Positions 33,501 through 39,278 of a stretch of 39,278 bases of DNA are shown here, one piece after another. Below the pieces are notes generated by a model, which was not told the origin of the DNA, did no database searches, and saw nothing but the letters and a program-made list of their open reading frames with translations. Source of the stretch: Saprospiraceae bacterium. Its GTDB lineage: Bacteria; Bacteroidota; Bacteroidia; Chitinophagales; Saprospiraceae. Each line of letters starts with the position of its first letter. Positions within the stretch are counted from its first letter, which is position 1. The translations under genes and the position numbers were made by a program. The DNA is taken from positions 1 to 39,278 of the forward strand of contig JANWVR010000094.1 of the NCBI GenBank assembly GCA_025056735.1, written 5' to 3'.

Positions 33501-33729
33501 TCGCAACATCACGCTGGGCTATCGCCTGCCGAGCCGGATACTCGACCGCGCTCGTATCAGCAGCCTTCGTGTGTATGCCAACGTGAACAACGCCTTCCTG
33601 TTCACTGGATATACGGGTACCGACCCGGAAGTTTCGTCAAACGGAAACAGCAATACCACTCCAGGCGTAGACCGCAACACGGTTCCTATGTCCCAAAGCT
33701 TTACTATTGGTGTCAACCTTGGCCTCTAA
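30577..33729 (+). CDS. SusC/RagA family TonB-linked outer-membrane transporter (second copy)
   Basis: A 1050-residue TonB-dependent transporter. The signal peptide [20 protein letters not shown] (1-20) is followed by [21 protein letters not shown] and [14 protein letters not shown] of the carboxypeptidase-D-like domain. The TonB box region [21 protein letters not shown] leads to the plug with [20 protein letters not shown] and the SusC signature [30 protein letters not shown], then a full-length barrel ending [11 protein letters not shown]. It differs widely from the SusC at 22476 in plug and barrel sequence, so it is not a recent duplicate and probably has another substrate. susD follows 24 bp downstream. 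No glycosidase, sulfatase or regulator is adjacent. Confidence 0.96.
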   Translation: [1050 protein letters not shown]

Positions 33730-33753
33730 TTTTTAAAAAAAGCAAATACAACT

Positions 33754-35253
33754 ATGAACCATATTGCGCAAATACCGAAAAAAGCCGCAGTGCTGGCCGT
33801 AGCTGCACTCCTGCTTTTCCTTCCTCACTCCTGCCGGCGCGAACTGCTCGACCCGGTACCTATCAACACGCTGGCTGACGCTACGGCCTTTGCCACACCC
33901 GACCGCTTTCTGAGCAACCTTAATGGCATCTACGCCCAGCTCAAGAGCGGACAATTCTATGGCGGTCGCTTCTTAGTCTACAACGACGTGCGCGGCGAGG
34001 AATTCCTCAACGAAACGGGCAACGGCGTAACGGCGCTGCAAACGTGGAACCACACCGTGTTTGAGTCTTCCAACGAAGTCAACAACCTGTGGAACGCAGC
34101 CTACCAGACCATCAACAGCTGCAACATCTACATTGACCGCGCTGACAAGAATAGAAGCGTAGTGGGCAACGACGCCTTAGTGGATCAGTACATCGCTGAG
34201 GCGCGTTTCATTCGTGCGCTTTGCTATCATAGCTTAGCCCGCATGTACTGCCCGCCCTATGCTGATGTGGTGGCCAATCCGAGCCGCAACCAATATGGCC
34301 TGCCCCTGCGTCTGCGTCCAGAGATCGGCCCGGAGAACAACGACCTGGCACGCAGCCCGGTAACCGAGGTATACAGGCAGATTTTGGAAGACCTGAACAA
34401 CGCAGAGCCAAAACTGATTGCTACCTTCGGCACAGGCGCCGCCAATGCCCTGCTCAACACTACGCGCGCCCACCGCAATACCGCCATCGCCCTCAAAGCA
34501 CGCGTGTACATGGGCATGCAGCGCTACAGCGACGCTCTGACTGAGCTAAACAAAATTGTACCTGCTACACCGCCCTTCAGGGCCGCCAGCGGCGTACCCC
34601 ACGAATTACAGGCGAATATTAGAAATGTGTTCAGCTCGCCGTTCACCACCACGGAGAGCATTTTCTCCATGCCGTTTACGCCGAACAACCTGCCAGGCAC
34701 ACAAAACGGATTGGGCAGCTACTACAACCCGGGCCCACGCGGCATCGGCGACTTCTCGCTCAACCCACAGGGCATCATCGGCAATACGAATGCTTTCCCG
34801 AGCAACGATGCTCGCCGTCAGTTTGTCCTGGTACACACCAACAACAAGCCGTACCTGAACAAATTCCCGCTCGGCCCTGAACACTTAGACTATGCCCCCG
34901 TGCTGCGCTATGCCGAAATGCTGCTCCACGTGGCTGAAGCCGAAGCGCGCGTCAACGGTGTGAATGCTCGTGCTCTGGCGGCCCTCAACGCTGTGCGCAG
35001 CCGCTCCAACCCGGCTCCGGCCTACACGGCTGCCGATTTTGCTACCGTCAACGATTTCATCAATGCTGTGCTCACGGAGCGCCGTATTGAGTTCCTCGGC
35101 GAAGGTCACCGCGCCTTCGACATCCAGCGCCTGCTGCAGCCCTTCCCGGCAAAAGGCCCGGTAAGCGCAGTGCCGCCTACGGTGTCGGAGTACATATGGC
35201 CCATCCCGTCGGGCGAACGCGCAACCAACAAGGCTATCATCCCAAATCCGTAA
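33754..35253 (+). CDS. SusD/RagB family nutrient-binding outer-membrane lipoprotein (second copy)
   Basis: A 499-residue SusD-type lipoprotein, partner of the SusC directly upstream (24-bp gap, A-rich before the ATG). The signal peptide KKAAVLAVAALLLFLPHSC ends at C27 (lipobox PHSC). RRELLDPVPINTL follows, and then the SusD pattern: LNGIYAQLKSGQFYG, VNNLWNAAYQTINSCNIYIDR, YIAEARFIRALCYHSLARMY (about 149-168), ALKARVYMGMQRYSDAL, VLRYAEMLLHVAEAEAR, and ERRIEFLGEGHRAFDIQRLL near the C-terminus. It is longer than the first SusD (440), within the family range. A strong terminator follows 25 nt after the stop, so the operon probably ends here. Confidence 0.95.
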   Translation: MNHIAQIPKKAAVLAVAALLLFLPHSCRRELLDPVPINTLADATAFATPDRFLSNLNGIYAQLKSGQFYGGRFLVYNDVRGEEFLNETGNGVTALQTWNHTVFESSNEVNNLWNAAYQTINSCNIYIDRADKNRSVVGNDALVDQYIAEARFIRALCYHSLARMYCPPYADVVANPSRNQYGLPLRLRPEIGPENNDLARSPVTEVYRQILEDLNNAEPKLIATFGTGAANALLNTTRAHRNTAIALKARVYMGMQRYSDALTELNKIVPATPPFRAASGVPHELQANIRNVFSSPFTTTESIFSMPFTPNNLPGTQNGLGSYYNPGPRGIGDFSLNPQGIIGNTNAFPSNDARRQFVLVHTNNKPYLNKFPLGPEHLDYAPVLRYAEMLLHVAEAEARVNGVNARALAALNAVRSRSNPAPAYTAADFATVNDFINAVLTERRIEFLGEGHRAFDIQRLLQPFPAKGPVSAVPPTVSEYIWPIPSGERATNKAIIPNP

Positions 35254-35277
35254 TAGGATTGAGTGGACAAAGGAGAC

Positions 35278-35313
35278 AGGGCGGCGTCAGAAGGACGCTG
35301 CCCTATTTTTTTT
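35278..35313 (+). terminator. Rho-independent terminator after the second susCD pair
   Basis: An 11-bp stem (35278-35288 with 35294-35304, one G-T pair) and a 5-nt loop are followed by A and eight Ts. This is a textbook intrinsic terminator 25 nt after the SusD stop. Confidence 0.85.
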
Positions 35314-35569
35314 ATCACACGGCACGGCGACTAATCCGCCGCCAGAACTAAAAGCGAGGTAGTACTCAGAAAAATAAATTTTCACCTTGCCGTCCGATGC
35401 AAAAATTCCCTTAAAAAAGCGGGCGCCCGGTCAGCCAAAACGATAAGCATGAACTGAGGCTGGCCAGTACCTGTTGCTATCCAACCAGACTCATCATGCT
35501 ACAGCCATCAGGCATGAAACGCCTATACTTGCACCAGTCACTAAGACAAAAGAGAGCAAAGTCGTCAAA
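35314..35569. other. Intergenic region upstream of the DUF2490 gene
   Basis: Together with the terminator this forms a 316-bp gap. I see no gene. Two imperfect -7-like boxes occur: TAAATTTT (35375-35382) and TATACTTG (35524-35531), the second leaving a leader of about 32 nt. Neither has a convincing -33 element. Confidence 0.35.
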
Positions 35570-36394
35570 ATGTTGTTTCCTCGCCTCTCCCTCTACTTTG
35601 CTATCGCTGCCCTTGTCGCCGGGCTAAACGCCTCGACACTACGTGCTCAACAAACCTCGCCCAGCATCCAATTAGAGGAGACGGGCGTTTGGAACGGCCT
35701 GTACCTGAAAGCCAAAGTGTCCAGGAAAGTAGGTTACTACGGCGAACATCATTACCGCGTGCGAAACCGCTTGGACAACCTCACCAGCTTCGTTGGACGC
35801 CCCCGACAGATTTACAACCGGGCAGGCATCAACCTGTTTTTCAACGAGTACTTCGAAGCGGTTATCGGCCCAACTTTAGTCTTCAACTATACTCCTCAGC
35901 CCGGCAACGAAGATTTTGAGCACGTAACCCTCGAGCCGCGCATCTGGCATCAGTGGCTATTCATTATGCCCATGATGGGGCGCTTCCGAGTATTTCATCA
36001 ATTCCGCTTCGAACATCGTTGGCGCAGGAGCAACCGAAAAGGCGCCGAATACGAATACACCGACCGCTATCGTTACAAAATTTTCGCCTTTATACCCCTG
36101 AATAAAAAGAAAATTGAAGACGGCGCCCTGTATTTCTCGCCCAGCGCCGAAATCTTCTTGCACTCTGGCAAACCTATCGTGTACAACCCTTTTGAAGATT
36201 TCCGTACCTATAACGGTTTCGGCTATGTCCTTAATTCCAATATCACCTTCTTCGCCGGCCATATGTGGACGCTGGGCCAAAAATCGTTAGGGTTTGAGTA
36301 TCGCACCAGCCACATCCTGCGCTTCAACATCCTGTTGGGGCTAGACCTGCGAAAGACAGATAAAAAAATACCGCCGATTAACCTGGGCTATTAA
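35570..36394 (+). CDS. DUF2490 domain-containing outer-membrane protein
   Basis: The 274-residue protein has a signal peptide (MLFPRLSLYFAIAALVAGLNASTLRA, 1-26) before QQTSP. The rest alternates aromatic, polar and charged residues in short stretches, as in small outer-membrane barrels, and matches the DUF2490 pattern: ETGVWNGLYLKAKVSRKVGYYGEHHYRVRN near the start, WHQWLFIMPMMGRFRVFHQFRFEHRW in the middle, and GFEYRTSHILRFNILLGLDLRK near the end. DUF2490 proteins are predicted barrels of unknown function. The ATG at 35570 is chosen because it starts directly at the signal peptide; an in-frame TTG at 35474 would add 32 unlikely residues. The MORN-repeat gene follows 11 bp downstream and is likely cotranscribed. 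Confidence 0.8.
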   Translation: MLFPRLSLYFAIAALVAGLNASTLRAQQTSPSIQLEETGVWNGLYLKAKVSRKVGYYGEHHYRVRNRLDNLTSFVGRPRQIYNRAGINLFFNEYFEAVIGPTLVFNYTPQPGNEDFEHVTLEPRIWHQWLFIMPMMGRFRVFHQFRFEHRWRRSNRKGAEYEYTDRYRYKIFAFIPLNKKKIEDGALYFSPSAEIFLHSGKPIVYNPFEDFRTYNGFGYVLNSNITFFAGHMWTLGQKSLGFEYRTSHILRFNILLGLDLRKTDKKIPPINLGY

Positions 36395-36405
36395 ATACGT
36401 CTTAC

Positions 36406-37290
36406 ATGCAGAAGAACTACCGAAACATGATGCTTGCCCTACTGCTATGCGTATCTATAGCTGGCTATCAGTACGTAGAACGGGATAAACAAGCCCGCAG
36501 AGCCCAGGCAGCGCAAGCGCAATGGGAAATTGCCGAACAAAAAGCAAGCCTTTTCCTAGAGCAATTGCTCGAGGCCAACCAGCAGATAGAACGCTACCAG
36601 GCCTTACAGGCGTCCCTGCGCGACTTCCTCCGAGCAAACGGGCAAGCCCTAAATAAGGACTTGAAAGACAGCAATCTACTAGCGCGTCTTAATCAGCTAT
36701 TCCAGAAAAAGAACCAAGAAATTGGCGCTCTCGCCTATAATCATACGCAAACAGAAGACAAACTGGAGCACTTGGAGCACACTTTGGAGCAGCTCAACCG
36801 GCAGCGATCGCAGGAGCAGCAACATCAGGACTCGCTGCGTTGCTTGCTACAGGCGTTGGGCGAACGCCACGATAGCCTGCAAAACGAGCTCGCACAGGCC
36901 ATGCAGCATTGGCAAAATACCCAGATAGACACCTTGTCCTTTCTGTCGCCCAAAGGCGTAGAGGTATCCTTCCTGGGCAGGCTGGTCTATGGTGAGCCGT
37001 CCGGTTTCGGTATCGGTTTTTACAAGGAGCGAGGATATTACATCGGACATTGGAAAGGCGTCAAACGCCACGGCAAGGGCAAGCACTTTCACCTCAATGG
37101 CGATACGTACGAAGGCGAGTTTGTCGAAGATGTTCGGCAAGGATACGGCAGGTATGTTTTTGCCTCTGGCGAAGTGTACGAAGGTGAATGGCAAAACGAC
37201 CTGATGCACGGTAAAGGGCGCATCACCTTCAAAAACGGCAGCGCTAAGAGCGGCATCTGGGTAGAAGGGAAGATGAAAGAGAACAACTAA
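36406..37290 (+). CDS. Membrane-anchored coiled-coil protein with C-terminal MORN repeats
   Basis: The 294-residue protein has three parts. A short hydrophobic segment at residues 8-22 (MMLALLLCVSIAGYQ) is a signal anchor. Residues about 25-170 are rich in Gln, Glu, Leu and Ala and should form a long coiled coil with a break near 75-95. Residues about 205-290 hold three or four MORN repeats: YYIGHWKGVKRHGKGKHF, YEGEFVEDVRQGYGRYVF, YEGEWQNDLMHGKGRITF and a final partial SGIWVEGK. MORN repeats mediate protein or lipid contacts; in bacteria their partners are mostly unknown. It is 11 bp downstream of the DUF2490 gene, suggesting a shared envelope role. Its stop overlaps that of the convergent methyltransferase gene at 37287-37290. 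Confidence 0.87.
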   Translation: MQKNYRNMMLALLLCVSIAGYQYVERDKQARRAQAAQAQWEIAEQKASLFLEQLLEANQQIERYQALQASLRDFLRANGQALNKDLKDSNLLARLNQLFQKKNQEIGALAYNHTQTEDKLEHLEHTLEQLNRQRSQEQQHQDSLRCLLQALGERHDSLQNELAQAMQHWQNTQIDTLSFLSPKGVEVSFLGRLVYGEPSGFGIGFYKERGYYIGHWKGVKRHGKGKHFHLNGDTYEGEFVEDVRQGYGRYVFASGEVYEGEWQNDLMHGKGRITFKNGSAKSGIWVEGKMKENN

Positions 37291-38432
37291 GCCTTCCGAC
37301 TGCCCTCATACAGTTCAAACTTCTGAAACACGCACTCCAAGGCGCCATTGTAGAGGACGGTCTTTTGCGCCGGATGGAGGCCTAAGTGCTTGAGCGCCTC
37401 GCGGTTGGAGGAGATGATCCAGGCTGTCCAGCCCGTCCAGTGTTTTTTGAGGCGGTCGCCAATGGCTTTGTAAAACTGCGCGACGTCGTCGGTGCGCAGC
37501 CGCTCGTCGTAGGGCGGGTTGGTGATGAGTATGCCGGGCGGCTCAGGGGGCGTCAGTTTTTCAAACGGCATTTTCTGCACCTGCACGAGCTGTTCCAACC
37601 CGGCCGAGAGCAGGTTGATGGCGGTGGCATTTCGGGCGCGCGTATCCTTGTCGGAGGCATAAATGGTAAACACTGGCGTCTTCGCGCGGGCGTCGGCTTG
37701 GGCTTTGAGGCGCTCCCATAGCTTGCGGTCGAAGTTTTTCCAGCGAAAAAAACCAAAGGAAGGCCGCCCGTGCTGCGGTGGGATGTTGGCTGCCAGCAGG
37801 GCCGCCTCGATGGCAATCGTGCCGCTGCCGCACATGGGATCCACGAATGGGCCGGTATCGTTCCAGCCCGAGAGCAGGACGAGGCCAGCGGCCAGCACCT
37901 CGTTGAGTGGGGCCTCTACGGTATCGCGTCGGTAGCCGCGTTTGTGCAGGCTATCGCCGCTGGCGTCGAGCAAAAGGGTGCACTTCGAGCCGTGGATACG
38001 CGCATGTACGCGCAAGTGAGGCGCCTCCGGGTTCACGTCGGGCCGACGCGCATAGCGGTCGCGGTAGTAGTCCACAATCGCATCCTTCGTCAGCAGGGCC
38101 ATATACTGCGAATGGCGAAAGATGCCGCCCGACAGCACGGCATCCACGGCCAGCGTGCCCGCCACGTCAAGGTATTGGTTCCACTCTACCTCCCGGACAG
38201 CGCGGTAGTAAGCCTTTTCGTTCGAGACCTCAAAAGTGTGTATCGGAACAAGCACGCGCAGGGCCGTGCGCAACTCATAATTAGCGCGATAGATAAACCC
38301 GAGGTCGCCCGTGCAGGATACCGCTCGTTTGAGCGGGCGCACGTCTGAAGCGCCCAAGGCTCGGAGCTCCTCCGCCAGAACCGTTTCTAAGCCGTGGAAA
38401 GTCTTGACAATGATCGGCGTACTACTGTCCAT
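37287..38432 (-). CDS. THUMP-domain class I RNA methyltransferase, RlmL-like (23S rRNA guanine-N2)
   Basis: The 381-residue protein resembles the N-terminal methyltransferase half of E. coli RlmL (m2G2445 of 23S rRNA). Residues 1-160 form the ferredoxin-like and THUMP region (TFHGLETVLAEELRALG at 11-27). GYRRDTVEAPLNEVLAAGLVLLSGW (166-190) leads to SAM motif I DPMCGSGT (198-205) and the catalytic motif IV NPPY (305-308). The RlmK half found in gammaproteobacterial RlmL is absent, as usual in Bacteroidota. The start MDSSTPIIVKTFHG at 38432 is chosen because the longer frame extends through the upstream TPR gene in another frame and is Arg/Pro-rich. It lies 23 bp after the TPR gene stop, so the two are probably cotranscribed. 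Confidence 0.92.
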   Translation of the reverse strand: MDSSTPIIVKTFHGLETVLAEELRALGASDVRPLKRAVSCTGDLGFIYRANYELRTALRVLVPIHTFEVSNEKAYYRAVREVEWNQYLDVAGTLAVDAVLSGGIFRHSQYMALLTKDAIVDYYRDRYARRPDVNPEAPHLRVHARIHGSKCTLLLDASGDSLHKRGYRRDTVEAPLNEVLAAGLVLLSGWNDTGPFVDPMCGSGTIAIEAALLAANIPPQHGRPSFGFFRWKNFDRKLWERLKAQADARAKTPVFTIYASDKDTRARNATAINLLSAGLEQLVQVQKMPFEKLTPPEPPGILITNPPYDERLRTDDVAQFYKAIGDRLKKHWTGWTAWIISSNREALKHLGLHPAQKTVLYNGALECVFQKFELYEGSRKA

Positions 38433-38455
38433 AGTTGGTGCAAAGACGCGCGGGA

Positions 38456-39278
38456 TTAGAGCCGGCCCGAGCTGATTTTCTGCTCTAAGCGCGGCGATGG
38501 CGCTATTTGAGCCGCTTTGCGCCAGTACTCTAAGGCCTGTGCCTGTCGGCCCAGCCAGTAAAGAGCATCGCCATAATGTTCTAAGAGGCCCGGATGCCGG
38601 TCGCCGCCTTTTGACAGGAATTGCTCGTAGTGTTTTTGAGCAGCGGCGTAGTCTTTTTTCAACAACAGCGCCCGGCCCATCTGGTCGGCAATATCTAAGG
38701 TCAAGGCGGGGTTGTTGACGGTCATCAGGTTGGCCTGCTCGAACACCGGCAGCGCGTCGTCGGGGCGGCCTTTTTCCAAGGCGGCCACGCCGTGGTAGTA
38801 GTAGGCCAGCGGTTGGTTCGGAAAGTCGTCCATGGCTCGTTCCGACAGACGCAGCAGCTCGTCGTAGTCGCCTTTGCTGTGGAGGATTTCTAAGGTGTTG
38901 GCCCACACGGAAAAGACGCGCGGGTTGAGGCGAATGCAGGTGCGATAGCGCACCAGAGCCTCGTCAGGGCGGTTGGCGTGGTAATAAAGGTCGCCCGAAA
39001 GGCTCCAGGCTTTCGCATCATCGGGGTGCGTTTTCTGAGCGATGTCGCCCAACTCGAGCAGGAGAGCCACAGCGTCGGCAGGCAGGCCCTTCGCCATCTG
39101 ACTGAAATAAGGCATCACCTGCTTGACTTTGCTGTCCATCGAAATTTTTGGGTCCTGGAAAACAGGCCTGAGCGCCTGCAGGTCGGCCACTACTGAGCCG
39201 CCGCTTTTGCGTTCGGCCAACAGGGCCATTTTGGCCGTTTCGTCGTCGGGCGCAATGCGCAGAATTTCCTCATACACC
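38456..39278 (-). CDS. TPR-repeat protein, C-terminal part (5' end outside window)
   Basis: The frame is open to the window edge, so the true start lies beyond 39278. About 273 residues are visible. Several 34-residue tetratricopeptide repeats can be seen, for example AKAWSLSGDLYYHANRPDEALVRYRTCIRLNP, QPLAYYYHGVAALEKGRPDDALPVFEQA and ALLLKKDYAAAQKHYEQFLSKG, and a last one in LEHYGDALYWLGRQAQALEYWRKAAQI. Bacteroidota have many such proteins, often lipoproteins or periplasmic, but no signal can be checked here. The C-terminus ends LEQKISSGRL. The methyltransferase gene follows 23 bp downstream. Function is not predictable beyond protein-protein scaffolding. Confidence 0.85.
   Translation of the reverse strand, partial: VYEEILRIAPDDETAKMALLAERKSGGSVVADLQALRPVFQDPKISMDSKVKQVMPYFSQMAKGLPADAVALLLELGDIAQKTHPDDAKAWSLSGDLYYHANRPDEALVRYRTCIRLNPRVFSVWANTLEILHSKGDYDELLRLSERAMDDFPNQPLAYYYHGVAALEKGRPDDALPVFEQANLMTVNNPALTLDIADQMGRALLLKKDYAAAQKHYEQFLSKGGDRHPGLLEHYGDALYWLGRQAQALEYWRKAAQIAPSPRLEQKISSGRL

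Noticed and set aside
22476..35253. Classical polysaccharide utilisation locus covering both susCD pairs
   Set aside because: The pairs are separated by unrelated housekeeping genes on both strands, and no glycosidases, sulfatases or regulators are present.
38433..38906. 158-residue N-terminal extension of the RlmL-like methyltransferase
   Set aside because: It is Arg/Pro-rich, lies wholly within the TPR gene in another frame, and is absent from the family.

Overview
The window comes from a chromosome of the phylum Bacteroidota (Bacteroidetes), moderately GC-rich. The evidence is the 5' end of a 16S rRNA gene with a Bacteroidota-type sequence, two SusC/SusD outer-membrane uptake pairs, a large protein with a type IX secretion (T9SS) C-terminal sorting domain, a fused DAHP synthase/chorismate mutase, many TAnnTTTG-type -7 promoter elements, and almost no Shine-Dalgarno sequences before start codons. 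The layout suggests a free-living heterotroph, perhaps of the Saprospiria/Chitinophagia side of the phylum; that placement is a guess.

Layout. 1-432: start of an rRNA operon that reads out of the window to the left, with its leader and a strong promoter followed by A/T tracts. 433-5648: UDP-glucuronate decarboxylase, a DUF1573 lipoprotein followed by a CopA copper ATPase, and an FMN-dependent lactate-oxidising enzyme that converges on copA with overlapping stop codons. 5726-12218: an AAA-ATPase/PD-(D/E)XK protein divergent from a 1296-residue T9SS-secreted adhesin-like protein, then a pRiA4b ORF-3 family protein; a 16-bp perfect hairpin separates the last two. 12416-16009: an L,D-transpeptidase and a small membrane coiled-coil protein converge on a minus-strand M20 amidohydrolase/undecaprenyl diphosphate synthase pair. 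16085-21052: Lon protease, a TIGR02757 protein and an O-antigen-ligase-like membrane protein. 21341-27175: a COG4299-type acyltransferase, SusC and SusD, with a 10-copy TGAAAAG heptamer array lying directly after the susC stop. 27234-30442: DAHP synthase/chorismate mutase and PhoH on the minus strand, divergent from a DUF62 SAM hydrolase-like protein. 30577-35253: a second SusC/SusD pair closed by a clear terminator. 35570-39278: a DUF2490 protein with a MORN-repeat protein, then a THUMP-type rRNA methyltransferase and the C-terminal part of a TPR protein on the minus strand.

Functional themes are cell envelope and surface (UppS, L,D-transpeptidase, ligase-like protein, nucleotide-sugar synthesis, SusCD, T9SS protein), protein and RNA quality control (Lon, PhoH, RlmL-like) and copper export. 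I see no prophage, insertion sequence, CRISPR array or tRNA gene. No plainly new multi-gene system is visible. The most unusual element is the heptamer array between susC and susD. Next are the DUF1573-CopA pairing, an irregular repeat in the T9SS protein, and a possible broken small secreted gene upstream of the TIGR02757 gene. Most starts were chosen by signal peptides, family length and promoter position, because ribosome binding sites are uninformative here.
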